64,000 nucleotides of DNA. It comes from Scylla paramamosain. Taxonomy: Eukaryota; Arthropoda; Malacostraca; Decapoda; Portunidae. How positions within the stretch are numbered: the stretch's first letter is position 1; every line of letters starts with the position of its first letter. The position numbers and the translations under genes were made by a program. The DNA lies in contig NW_026973726.1 of the NCBI RefSeq assembly GCF_035594125.1, positions 62,001 to 126,000 of the forward strand, read 5' to 3'. Shown here in pieces: positions 36,221 through 49,144 of the stretch. The notes below the pieces were generated by a model. That model was not told where the DNA came from and ran no database searches. It worked only from the letters and a program-made list of their open reading frames with translations.

Positions 36221-39200
36221 TCAAAAACACTAAAAGGCAAGTTTTTCGTAAAAGTTGGTTTTATTTCCATGTAATGTAATTGCCCTGCTTTTTAGTGCTT
36301 TATTGCCTAACATGCTCAAAACACTCAAAGACACTTTTCTGGTAATGTCATTTTTTTCCAACATAAAGTTAGTTTCGCATGGAATTTGGGGTTTTGGTAA
36401 CTAAGAATGTAAAAAAAAACACGCATTTAGTAAGGTTGTTCTGTTTGTTGATTAAGAGTGTTATTCATGAGTTTCAGCATTTTGGTATCTTAGAAACTTC
36501 TCCACACAGACGAGTTTTTGCGTTGTTTGCCTTGTGATTCTGGTGAAACTATAAAACACTCATTATACACGTTTCTCTTTATGTCCTTTTTTTTTTTCCT
36601 AATATACAGTGCTTTGCATCCATTTTTGCGTTTTTTTTTATGTAACAAGCTCAAAAACACACAAAATATGCTTTTCTTTCAATATTAATCTATTTTTTCA
36701 TATTCGTTGATTTGCATCCGTTTTAGCGTTTTTCTACGTAAATCTTTTAAAAGACACGTTTTCAGTAATTTTGTTTTGGATTTCCATTTAGAGTGTTTTT
36801 AATATTATCTATCGTTTTGGTGCCTAACATCCGTAAAAACACTGAAAAGACAGGTTTCCTGTAAAGTCGTTAAATTTTCCCAAATAGGTGGCTTTGCATA
36901 CACTTTATGGTTTGGTACATAACTCGGAAAAAAAAATGTAAAATTAACTTTTTCGATAATGTTCTTTTTTCCACATAATTTCCCTGAATTTTGGCAGAAT
37001 TATGGCATCTTGGTACCTATGAACATGAATAACAAAAAAATAAAAATGCTATTTTTTTATTTATTTAATTTTTTTTTTCTCTATAAAGAGGTTTTAACGT
37101 TTTGGTACTTAAGCAACTTAAAAACATTCATAATACACATTTCTCGTAATGTCCTTTCGTTTCCCAAATATAGGGATCTTTGCGTGTATTTAAGAGTTTT
37201 TATAGGTAACATGATAAAAAACACTCAAAAACACTTGTTTTTGGTAATGTTATTCTGTTTCTCCATAAAGGAGTGTTTTGCATGCGTTTTTTAGCGATTT
37301 GGTATATAAGGAGCTAAAAAAACACTTCAAGGCAAGTTCTTGGTAAAAGTTGGTTTTATTCCAATGTAATATGATTGCCCTGCTTTTTACTGCTTTATTG
37401 CCTAACTTGCTCAAAAACACTCAAAAGACACTTCTGGTAATGTCATTTTTTTCCCACATAAAGCTAGTTTCGCATGCTATTTGAGGTTTTTCTAAGAATG
37501 TGAAAAAAACACTCAAAATACACGCATTTGGTAATGTTGTTCTGTTTCTCAATTAAGATTGTTATTCATAAGTTTCAGCTTTTTGGTATCTAAGAAACTT
37601 CTTTATATACACGACTTTTTGCGTTTTTTGCCTTGTGGTTCTTGTGAACCACAAGTTCTTTTGCCCGAAAATAATAAGACACTCATTATAGATGTTTCTC
37701 GTAATGTCCTTTTCTTTCCCAATAGGAAGTGCTTTGCATTCATTTTCGCGTTTTTTCTAGGTAACAAGCTCAAAAACACTCAAAATATCCTTTTTTGGTA
37801 ATGTTTTTTTATTTCTTCATATTGGTTGGTTTCCGTCCAATTTAGCGTTTTTCTACGTAAAACACCGAAAAAACACGTTTTCAGTTATTTTGTTTTCGAT
37901 TCTCAAAGAATATTGCCAGAATTTTGGCATCTTAGTACCTATGAAGATGAATAACAAAAAAAAAAAAAAATATATATATATACATATTTTATTTATTTAT
38001 TTTTTCTCTATAAAGAGTTTTATTTGTGGGTTTAAGCTTTTCTGGTACTTAAGAAACTTAAAAACACTCATAATACACGTTTCTCGTAATGTCCTTTCGA
38101 TTCCCAAACAAAAGGTTCTTTGCATGAATTTAAGCGTTTCTATAAATAACATGATCAAAAACAGTCAAAATACATGTTTTTGGTAATGTTACTCTGTTTC
38201 TCCATAAAAGGGTGTTTTTGCATGTGATTTAGCGTTTTGGTAAGGAGTTAAAAAAAAAACACTTAAAGGCAAGTTCTTCGTAAAAGTTGGTTTTATTCCC
38301 ATGTAATGTGATTGTTCTGCTTTTTAGTGCTTTGTTGTATATCACGGTCAAAAACACTTAAAAGACACTTTTCTGGTAATATCTTTTTTTTTTCCAACAT
38401 AAAGCTAGTTTCGCATGTAATTTGGGATTTTCGTAACTAAGAATGTGAAAAACACTCAAAATACACACATTTGGTAAGGTAGTCCTGTCTTTTCAATTTC
38501 AGCATTTTCGTATGTAAGAAACTCTATATACACGAGTTTTTGCGTTTTTTATCTTATGGTTCTTGTGAAACTATAAAACAATCATTATACACGTTTCCCT
38601 CAATGTCCTTTTGCATATAGAGTGTATTTACATCCATTTTCGCGTTTTGCTAATGTTATTCTATTTCTTCATATTTGTTGCTTTGCATCCCTTTTAGCAT
38701 TTTTTTCTACGTGAAACACTGAGAAGACACGTTTTCAGTAATTTTGTTTTGGATTCACATATTGACTGACTTCCATATTATTTTTCGGTTTGGTGCCTAA
38801 CATGCTGAAAAACACTGAAAAGACAAGTTTCTTGTAAACTCGTTAAATTTCCTCATATAGATGGCTTTGCATGTACTTTAGTGTTTGGTAAATAACAATC
38901 CGAAAAAAAGCTATAATTAACTTTTTTGATAATGTTCAAAAATTTTTTCCACATAAATTCCCTGAATTTTGGCAGAATTTAGGCATCTCGGTACTTATGA
39001 AAATCAATACGAAAAAAATTGCAATTTTTTTATTTATTTTTTTTATTTTTTTCTCTTTAAAGAGTGTTATTTGTGGGTTTTAACGTTTTGGTACTTAAGA
39101 AACTTAAAAACAGTCATAATACACGTTTCTCGTAATGTTCTTTCGTTTCCGAAAGATAGGTTTCTTTGCATGTATTTAAGCGTTTTTATAGGTAACATAA

Positions 39201-39700
39201 AAAACACTTAAAACATGTTTTTTGTAATGTTTTTCTGCTTTTCCATAAAGGAGTGTTTTGCATGCGTTTTAGTGTTTTGGTATATAAGGAGCTCAAAAAC
39301 ACTTAAAAGCAAGTTCTTTGTAAACATTGGTTTTATTCCCATATAATGTGATTGCCCTTCTTTTTAGTGCTTTACTGCCTATCACGCTCAAAAACACTCA
39401 ATAGACACTTTTCTGAAAATGCCATTTTTTTTTTCTTGATATTGGTTGGTTCGCATCCGTTTTAACGTTTTTCTACGTAAAACACTGAGAAGACACATTT
39501 TAAGTAATTTTCTTTTGGATTCCCATATAGAATAAGTTCCTTATTATTTATCGTTTTGGTGTCTAACATGCTAAAAAAAACACACAAAACACAGATTTTT
39601 GGTAAGGTCGTTTAATTTCCTCATATTGGAGGCTTTGCATGCACTTTAGGGTTTCGTACATAAAAGTCCGAAAAAAAGCTGAAATTAACTTTTTGATAAT
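36221..39700 (+). repeat. Forward higher-order satellite array, block 4
   Basis: Forward units with landmarks near 37008, 37936 and 38988. It includes the hairpin variant of D at 37632-37655 and a run of TA near 37970-37982. A fusion near 39432 joins C to F. The array ends within I near 39700, where the diverged island begins. No gene is supported. Confidence 0.87.
37632..37655. repeat. Hairpin variant of sub-unit D, 10-bp arms
   Basis: CTTGTGGTTC and GAACCACAAG are 10-bp inverted arms around TTGT. Confidence 0.75.
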
Positions 39701-41842
39701 ATTCATTTACATGCTTTGGAAAATTTTAAATTTATAATGTACAAAAACGATAAAACATGCAAAACACTTTTCCTGCAGAAATATAAAAAAAAAAAACATT
39801 AACAAAAACGAGCATTTCTGGCAATTTTTCAGCTTGTTATGTACAAAAGCGTCAAAATGCATATAAAGTACCCTATATAAGAAAACGAAAAGACATTAAG
39901 AGAAACCAGTATTATGTTTTTTTTTTAAGGTTATTAGGTACTGAAACGATAAAACGCACGATTTGCCTTCTGTATGGAGAAAACGTGCATTTTAAGTGTA
40001 TTTAGCTTTGATAGGTATCAAAACGCCAAAATGCATGCAAAGCACCCGATATGGGGAAAATAAACGACATTTCCAGAAACATGTCTTTTGAGAGTTTATG
40101 AGTGTGTTAGGCACAAAAAGCTCTTAAAAAGCATGGAAAGTGTCGTAAATGGGAAAACATTAAGTGTTTTGAGGTACTTACATACCAAACCTCTAAAACG
40201 GTTGCAAAACACTCTTTATGGAGAAACTCAACAGCTTTACCAAAACTTTTGGTAAAGCTGTTTGAGAGATTTTGCGCCTGTTACGTACAAAAACGATAAA
40301 ATACATGCAAATAACCCTAAAAAGGGAAAAGAAACATTAAAAGAAACGTATATTTTGAGTGGTACTTAGCTTCATAGGTACCAGAACACTAAAACGTATG
40401 AATAACACTCTATATGGAGAAACGGAACAAGATTAACCAACCCTTGTGTTTTAAGGCTTTTTTCACGTTATTAGGTAAAGCAAGGCAACGCATACTATAT
40501 GGGGAAAGGAAACATTTCCAAAAACATGTCCTTTCACTGTTTATGAGCATGTTAGGTGCCAAGAAGCTACAAAGCTACAAAAGCTACAAAAGATTACAAA
40601 AACTTTTCATTTCAGTGCTTATGAGCTACTTACATACAAAAACACTTAAACGCATCCAAAACGCCTTGGAAAAACTTAATAACATTAAAAAAAAAGCGTG
40701 TGTTTTCAATGTTTTGAGCTTGTTACGCAAAAAAAAAAAAAGTTTTTGAGCTTCTCTGGTACCAAAACGCGAAAATGCATAAATAATACTCTCTTTAGAG
40801 AAACACAACAATATTAGATACCAAAACGCTAAAAACCAACGAAAGCTCCCTATTTGGAAAAGCAAAACATTACCAAAAGCGTGTCTTTTGAGAGTTTTTA
40901 CAGCTACTTACGTACCAAAACACTAAAATGCATGCAAAGCACATTTTATGGAAAAACAGAATAACATTACCAGAAATGTGCATTTTGAGTTTTTTTTTAT
41001 CTTACGTATAAAAAAAAGCAAAAATGCATGCAAAGTATCTGAAATGGCGATACGAAAAGAAATGAAAAGACACTTCATTTATCAATGTTTTTGAGATTCT
41101 TAGGTAGCAAAATGCACAAACACATGTATAACATTATATATGAAGAAACAGAAGAACATTACCGAAAACGTATATTTTGAGTGTTTTTTCACATTGTTAC
41201 GTAATAAAAACTCCAAAATGCATGGAAATCACCCAATATGGATAAAATAAAGGACATTACGAGAAAGATGCCATTAGTGTTTGTGAGTGTCTTAGGTACC
41301 AAACGCGAAAACTATTTAGTACCACTGTATATGGAGAAACAGAACATTACCAAAAACGTTTATTTTGTTTTTCACAATTTTATGTACCAAAACGTCAAAA
41401 TGACTCCAGAGCACCATCTATGGGGAGATGAAACGATATTTCCAGAAACATGTCTTTTGAGTGTCGATTGTTGTTATTAGGTACCAAAGTTATAAAAAGC
41501 ATGGAAAGCTACCTATATGAAAGAACAAGTCAACCAAAAATTTATCTTTTGGGTATTTTCAGCTACTTACGTACCATAACGCTGAGCTGTATGCAAAACA
41601 CCCTTTATTACCATAAACAATTTTTTTTTCTTTTTACATATAAAAAGAAACATAAATGTATGCAAAATACTTTGCATGAGGAAACGAAAAGACATTAGAA
41701 GAAACTTATATAATGTGTTTTTTTTTATTTCTTAGGTACCAAGACTTATTTGACGCACTGAAGAACAGTCTATATGGATAAAAGAACAAGATTACCAAAA
41801 AATGTGCTTTTTGAGTGTTTTTCACATTGTTAGGTACGAAAA
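39701..41842 (-). repeat. Diverged monomeric satellite island 1, reverse orientation
   Basis: Here the ~96-bp ancestral unit is recognisable only in reverse complement. Cores such as AAAATGCATGCAAAGCAC and GTACCAAAACGCTAAAA recur about every 90-100 bp. The units are far more diverged from each other than in the flanking array, and the ten-part A-J order is absent. A short A/T stretch (39706-39735) at the left edge matches neither. The right edge is a sharp switch to forward sub-unit I at about 41843. Positions 40520-41165 are repeated at 49145-49835. Short open frames here are not convincing genes. Confidence 0.8.
40564..40599. repeat. Short AAGCTACAAA-type tandem expansion
   Basis: AGCTACAAA recurs about three times in a row. 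The paralogous block at 49190-49235 has a normal unit here, so this copy suffered a local replacement or expansion. Confidence 0.65.
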
Positions 41843-44800
41843 CACTCTATAAAGAGTGTTATTTGTGGGTTTTAGCTTTTTCATACTTAACAAACTTAAA
41901 AAAAACTCATAATACACGTTTCTCGTAACGTCCTTTCATTTTCCAAACATAGGGTTCTTTCCATGTATTTTAGCTTTTTTTTATAGGTAACATGATGATA
42001 AACACTCAAAATACATGTTTTTGGTAATGTTATGATGTTTCTCCATATAGGGTGTTTTGCATGCTTTTTTTTAGCGTTTTGGTATATAAGGAGCTCAAAA
42101 ACACTTCAAGGCACGTTCTTGTATTGTGATTGCCCTGCTTTTTATTGCTTTATTGCCTATCATGCTAAAAAAAAAAAATACTTGACACTTTTCTGGTAAT
42201 GTCATTTTTTTCCCACATAAAGCTACTTTCACATGCAATTTGGGGTTTTGGTAACTAAGAATGTGAAAAACATTCAAAATACACGCATTTGGAAAGGTTG
42301 TTCTGTTTCTCAATTAAGAGTGTTATTCAGGAGTTTCAGCATTTTGGTATCTAAGAAACTTCTCAATATATACGAGTTTTTTGCTTTTTTTGCATGCACT
42401 TTAGGGTTTGGTACATAACAGTCCGAAAAAAAGCTGAAATTAACTTTTTTGATAAAGTTCTTTTTTCACATAATTTCCCTGAATTTTGCCAGAATTTTAG
42501 CATCTCAGTACCTAAAAAGAAGAATTTTTTTGCGTTTTTTGCCTTGTGGTTCTTTTGAACTATAAAACATTCATTATACACTTTTCTCGCAAGGTCCCTT
42601 TCTTTCCCAATATAGAGTGCTTTGCATCAATTTTCGTGTTTTTTTGTAGGTAACAAGCTGAAAAACACTCAAAATATACCTTTTAGGTAATGTTTTTCTA
42701 CTTCTTCATATTGGTTGGTTTCCATCCGTTTTAGCATTTTTCTACGTAAAACACTGAGAAGACACGTTTTCAGTAATTTTGTTTTGGTTTGCCATATAGA
42801 GTGAGTTCCTTATTATTTATCGTTTTGGTGTCTAACATGCTGAAAACATTCAAAATACAGATTTCTGGTAAGGTCGTTTAATTTCCTCATATGGGAGGCT
42901 TTGCATGCACTTTAGTGTTTAGTACATAACAGTCCGAAAAAAAAGGTAATATCAACCTTTGTGATAATATTCTCTTATCATATATTTGCCCTAATTTTTC
43001 CCAGAATTTTGGCATCTCAGTACCTATGAAGAAGAATAAAAAAAAAATCCTTTTATTTATTTATATATTTTCTATTTTTTTCTAAATAACGAGTGTTATT
43101 TGTGGGTTTTAGCTTTTTGATAGTTAAGGAACTTAAAAACACTCATAATACACGTTTCTCGTAATGTCCTTACGTTTCCTTAACATAGGGTTCTTTGCAT
43201 GTATTTAATCGTTTTTATAGATAACATGATGAAAAACAATCAAAATACATGTTTTTGGTAATGTTATTCTGTTTGTCCATAAAAGGTGTTTTGCATGCGT
43301 TTTAGAGTTTTGGTATGTAATGAGCTCAAAAACACCTAAAGGCAAGTTCTTGGTAAAAGTTGGTTTTATTCAAATGTAATGTGATTGCCCTGCTTTTTAG
43401 TGGTTTATTGCCTAACACGCTGAAAAACACTCGAAAGACATTTTCTGGTTATATTATTTTTTTTCCCATATAAAGCTAGTTTCGCTTGGAATTTGGAGTT
43501 TTGGAAACTCAAAATACAGGCATTTAGTAAGGTTGTTCTGTTTCTTAATTAAAAGTGTTATTCATGAGTTTCAGCATTTTGGTATGTAAGAAACTTCTTT
43601 GTGTACACGAGCTTTTGAGTTTTTTGCCTTGTCGTTCTTGTTAAACTATAAAACATTCATTATACACGTTTCTCGTAATGTCCTTTTCTTTCTTAATATA
43701 GAGTGCGTTTCATCCATTTTCGCATTTTTTTGTAGGTAACAAGCTCAAAAACACATCAAAATATATCTTTTTGGTAATGTTATTATATTTCTTCATATTG
43801 GTTAATTTGCATCCGTTTTAGCGTTTTTCTACGTAAATCACTGAGAAGACACGTTTTCAGTAATATTGTTGAATTTGCTGAAAACACACTCAAAAGACAG
43901 GTTTCTGGTAAAGTCGAGTAATTTTTCCATATTGCTTTGCATGCACTTCAGGGTTTGGTACATAACTCCGGAAAAAAGCTAAAATTATTTTTTTTAATGA
44001 TTTTTTTTTACAAAATTTCCCTGAATTTTTACAGAATTTTGGTATCTCGGTACCTATGAAGATGAATAACAAATTTTTTTTTCTCTATAAAGTGTGTTTT
44101 AGCTTTTTGGTACTTAAGGAACTTAAAAACAATGATAATACACGATTTTCGTAATGTCCTTTTCTTATAGAAACATAGGGTTCTTTACATGTTTTTATAG
44201 GTAACATGATCAAAAACGCTCAAAATACATATTTTTGGTAATGTTATTCTGTTTCTCCATAAAGGGTGTTTTACATGCGTTTTAGCGTTTTGGTATGTAA
44301 GGAGTTGAAAAACACTTAAAGTCAAGTTCTTCGTAAAAGTTCGTTTTATTCTCAAGCAATATGATTGTTCTGCTTTTTAGTGCTTTGTTGCATATCACGT
44401 TCAAAAACACTCAAAAGACATTTTTCTGGTAATGTCATTTTTTTTCCCACATAAAGCTAGTTTCGTATGTAATTTGGCAATTTCGTAACTATGAATGTCA
44501 AAAACACTCAAAATACGCAATTTGGAAGGGTAGATCTGTTTCTCGATTAAAAGTGTTATTCATGCATTTCATCACTTTGGTATGTAAGAAACTTTTCTAT
44601 ATACACGAGTTTTTGCGTTTATTGCCTTGTGGTTCTTGTGAAACTATAAAACACTCATTATACATGTTTCTCGTAATGTTCTTTTGTTTCCTAATATAGA
44701 GTGTTTTCCATACATTTTTGTATTTTTTGTAGGTAACAAGCTTAAAAACACTCAAAATATATCGTTTTGGTAATGTTATTCCATTTCTTCATATTGGTTG

Positions 44801-46359
44801 GTTTGCATCCGTTTTAGCGTTTTTCTTCGTAAATCTCTGAAAGGACTCAATTTCAGCAATATTGTTGAAATTGCTTGTGGTACAGGTTTCTGGTAAACTC
44901 GTGTAATTTTCCCATATAGGTGGCTTTGCATGCACTTCAGGGTTTGGTAAATAACTCCGGAAAAAAGATAAAATTATTTTTTTTTTTTATTTTTTTTTTT
45001 CTTTACCTAACTTCAGTGAATTTTGCCAGAATTTTAGCATCTCGGTACCTATGAATATGAATAAAAAAAATTTGTTGTATTCATTTATTTATTTTTTTTT
45101 CTCTATAAAGGGTGTTATTTGTGTGTTTTAACTTTTTGGTACTTAAGGAACCTAAAAACTCTCATAATACACAATTTTCGTAATATCCTTTCGTTTTGCA
45201 AACATAAGGTTCTTTGCATGTATTTAAGCGTTTTTATAGGTAAAATCATCAAAAACAATTAAAATTCATGTTTTTGGTAATGTTATTTTGTTTCTCCATA
45301 AAGGGTGTTTTGTATGCGTTTTACCGTTTTGTTATGTAAGGAGTTAAAAACACAAAGGCATGTTTTTGGTAAAAGTTGGTTTTATTCCCATGTGATGTGA
45401 TTGTTCTGCTTTTTAGTGCTTTGTTGCATATCACGCTCTAAAACACTCAAAAGACACTTTTCTGGTAAAGTCATTTTTTCCCACACAAAACTAGTTTTGC
45501 TTGTAATTTTGGATTTTCGTAACTAAGAATGTGAAAAACACTCAAAATACTTACATTTGGTAAGATAGTTCTGTTTCTCAATTAAAACTCTTATTCATGA
45601 GTTTCAGCATTTTGGAATTTAAGAAACACACGAGTTTTTGCGTTTTTTGCCTTGTGGTTCTTGGAAAACTATAAAACACTCATTATACACGTTTCTCGTA
45701 ATGTCCTTTTGCTTCCCAATATAGAGTGCTTTCCATCCATTTTCGCGTTTTTTGTAGGTAACAATTTGAAAAATACTCAAAATATACCTTTTCGGTAATG
45801 TTATTCTATTTCTTCATTTTGGTTGGTTTGCATCCGTTTTAGGGTTTTTGTAAGTAAAACACCGAAAAGAGACGTTTTCAGTAATTGTGTTTTGGATTCC
45901 CATATAGATTGACTTCCTTGGGTTTTATCGTGTTGGTTCCTAACATGCTGAAAAACACTCATAAGCCAGTTTTCTGGCAAAGAGGTTTAATTTCCCCATA
46001 TAGGTGGCTTTGCATGCACTTTAGGGGTTTGGTACATAACAGTCCGAAAAAAAAGCTAAATTTAATTTTTTTGATAATGTTCTTATTTCACATAATTTCC
46101 TGAAATTTGCCCGAATTTTGGCATATCGGTACCTGTGAAGATGAATAAGAAAGAAAAAAAAATATCGTATTTTTTTTTATCTATTTATTGTTTCTCAATA
46201 AAGAGTGTTATTTGTGGCTTTTAGCTTTTTGGTAATTAATGAAGTTAAAAACACTCAAAATACACGTTTCTCATAATCTCCTTTCGTTTCCCAAAAATAG
46301 TGTTCTTTGCATGTTGTTAAGCGTTTCTATTGAAAACATGATCAAAAACACTCAAAATA

Positions 46360-47474
46360 CATGTTTTTGTTAATGTTATTCTGTTTCACCATAAAGTGTG
46401 TTTTGCATGCGTTTTAGTGTTTTGGTATATAAAGAGCTCAAAAACACTTAAAGGCAAATTCTTGGTAAAAAATTCGTTTTACTCCAATGTAATGTGATTG
46501 CCCTCCTTTTTAGTGCTTTATTGCCTAGCACGCTCAAAAACACTCAAAAGACACTTTTATGGTAAAGTCTTTTTTTTTTCCCACAAATCTATTTTCGCAT
46601 GCAATTTGGGGTTTTGGTAACTAAGAATGTTAAAAGCACTCAAAATACACGCATTTAGTAAGGTTGTTCTGTTTCTCAATTAAGAGTGTTATACATGAGT
46701 TTAAGCATTTTTGTATCTAGGAAACCTCTCCATATACACGAGATTTTGTGTTTTTTGCCTTGTGGTTCTTTTGAACTATAAAACACTCAATATACACTTT
46801 TCTTGCAATGTCCTTTTGTTTCCCAATATAGAGTGCTTTGCATCAATTTTCGCGTTTTTTGTAGGTAACAAGCTCAAAAACACTCAAAATATATCTTTTT
46901 AGTAACGTTTTTCTATTTCTTGATATTGGTTGCTTTGCATCCGTTTTAGCGTTTTTCTACGTAAAACACTGAGAAGACACGTTTTCAGTAAATTTGTTTT
47001 GGATTCCCATATAGAGTGAGTTGCTTATTATTTATCGTTTTGGTGCCTAATATGCAAAAAAAAAACACTCAAAACACAGATTTCTAGTAAGGTCGTTTAA
47101 TTTCCTCATATTGGAGGCTTTGCATGCACTTTAGGGTTTGGTACATAACAGTGCGAAAAAAAAGCTGAAATTCACTTTTTTGATAATATTCTTTTATGAC
47201 ATAATTGCCCTGAATTTTCCCAGAATTTTGGCATCTCGGTACCTATGAAGATGAATAAGAAAAAAAAATCCTATTTATTTTATTTTATTATTATTATTTT
47301 TTTTTCTAAATAAAGAGTGTTATTTGTGGGTTTTAGCTTTTTGGTACTTAAGGAACTTAAAAAAAACACTCATAATACACGTTTCTCGTAATGTCCATTT
47401 GTTTCCCAAACATAATGTTCTTTGCATGTACTTGAACGTTTTTATAGATAACATGATCAAAAACACTCAAAACA
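46360..47474 (+). repeat. Type copy of the 1.1 kb higher-order unit
   Basis: A complete unit of 1,115 bp. Sub-unit starts are A 46360, B 46455, C 46552, D 46648, E 46795, F 46892, G 46978, H 47077, I 47173 and J 47378; the next A begins at 47475. Lengths are 95, 97, 96, 147, 97, 86, 99, 96, 205 and 97 bp. Eight are near 96 bp. D and I carry extra sequence. Most start with a CACGTTTTTGGTAATG-like box and end with CTCAAAAACACTCAAAA-like sequence. Confidence 0.88.
47173..47377 (+). repeat. Sub-unit I with inserted A/T-tract segment (type copy)
   Basis: Relative to the 96-bp ancestor, I is split by about 100 bp. The insert contains GAATTTTCCCAGAATTTTGG, the landmark GGTACCTATGAAGATGAA, a run of A, then a T-rich run (TATTTATTTTATTTTA-like). 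The ancestral unit resumes at TCTAAATAAAGAGTG. About 47 copies occur in the window, with the A and T runs varying in length. No coding potential is seen. Confidence 0.75.
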
Positions 47475-48961
47475 CATGTTTTTGGTAATGTTATTCTCTT
47501 TTTCCATAAAGTTTGTTTTGCATGCGTTTTAGCGGTTTGGTATATAAGGGGTTAAAAAACACTTAAAGGGAAATTCTTCGTAAAAGTTGGTTCTATTCCC
47601 ATGTAATGTAATCGTTCTGCTTTTTAGTGTTTTGTTGCATATCACGCTGAAAAACACTCAAAAGACACTTTTCTGGTAATGTCATTTTTTTTTTCCCAAA
47701 TGATGCTAGTTTCGCATGTAATTTGGCATTTTCGTAACCAAGAATGTGAAAAAACACTCAAAATACACAATTTGGTAAGGTAGTTCTGTTTATCGATTAA
47801 AAGCGTTATTCATGCATTTATTCATTTTGGTATGTAAGAATTATGTCTATATACACGAGTTTTTGCGTTTTTTGCCTTGTGGTTCTTTTAAAACTAAAAA
47901 AACACTCATTATACAAGTTTCTCGTAATGTCCTTTTGTTTCCTAAATAGAGTGCTTTACATCCATTTTTGCATTTTTTGTAGGTAACAAGCTCAAAAACA
48001 CTCAAAATATATCTTTTTGGTAATGTTATTCTATTTCTTCATATTGGTAGGTTTGCATCCGTTTTAGCGTTTTTCTACGTAAATCTTTTAAAAGACACGT
48101 TTTCAGTAATTTTGTTTTGGATTTCCATATAGAGTGACTTTGAAATTATTTATCGTTTTGGTGCCTAACATGCAGAAAAACACTCAAAAGACAGGTTTCT
48201 TGTAAAGTCGTTAAATTTGATCAGATAGGTGTCTTTGCATACAGTTTATGGTTTGGAACATAACTCCGAAAAAAAAGGTAAAATTTTTTCCACATAATTT
48301 CCCTGAATTTTGGCAGAATTTTGGCATCTTGGTACCTATGAACATCAATAACAAAAAAATAAAAATGATATTTTTTTACTTATTTATTTTTTCTCTATAA
48401 AGAGTGTTATTTGTACGTTTTAACGTTTTGGTATTTAAGGAACTTAAAAACATTCATAATACACATTTCTCGTAAAGTCCTTTCGTTTCCCAAATATGGG
48501 GATCTTTGCATGTATTTAAGCGTTTTTATAGGTAACATGATAAAAAAAACACTCAAAACACTTGTTTTTGGTAATGTTATTCTGCTTCTCCATAAAGGAG
48601 TGTTTTGCATGCGTTTTAGCGATTTGGTATGTAAGGAGCTGAAAAACACTTCAAGGCAAGTTCTTGGGAAAAGTTGGTTTTATTCCAATATAACATGATT
48701 GCCCTGATTTTTAGTGCATTATTGCCTAACACGCTCAAAAACACTCAAAAGACACTTCTGGTAATGTCAGTTTTTTTTCACACATAAAGCTAGTTTCGCA
48801 TGCTATTTAGGGTTTTGCGAAGAATGTGAAAAAAAAAACACTCAAAATACACGCATTTGGTAATGTTGTTCTGTTTCTCAATTATGATTGTTATTCATGA
48901 GTTTCAGCATATTCGTATCTAAGAAACTTCTTTATATACACGAGTTTTTGCGTTTTTTTGC

Positions 48962-48985
48962 CTTGTGGTTCCTGTGAACCACAAG
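48962..48985. repeat. Hairpin variant of sub-unit D, 10-bp arms
   Basis: CTTGTGGTTC and GAACCACAAG are 10-bp inverted arms around CTGT, followed by TTCTTTTGCCC. Confidence 0.75.
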
Positions 48986-49144
48986 TTCTTTTGCCCAAAA
49001 ATAATAAGACACTCATTATACATGTTTCTCGTAATGTCCTTTTCTTTCCCAATAGGGAGTGCTTTGCATCCATTTTCGCGTTTTTTGTAGGTAACAAGCT
49101 CAAAAACACTCAAAATATACCTTTTTGGTAATGTTATTCTATTT

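Larger units (their letters stand above)
41843..49144 (+). repeat. Forward higher-order array, block 5, between two diverged islands
   Basis: Regular A-J units with landmarks near 43018, 44048, 45043, 46127, 47237 and 48333, plus a truncated one near 42510. The last four spacings are 995-1110 bp, among the most regular in the window. It ends abruptly within F at about 49145, where the second diverged island starts. No gene is supported. Confidence 0.9.

Noticed and set aside
40414..40749. 111-residue plus-strand frame in the first diverged island
   Set aside because: Lys-rich, no recognisable domain, and explained by reverse-oriented 96-bp repeats that leave A-rich open frames.
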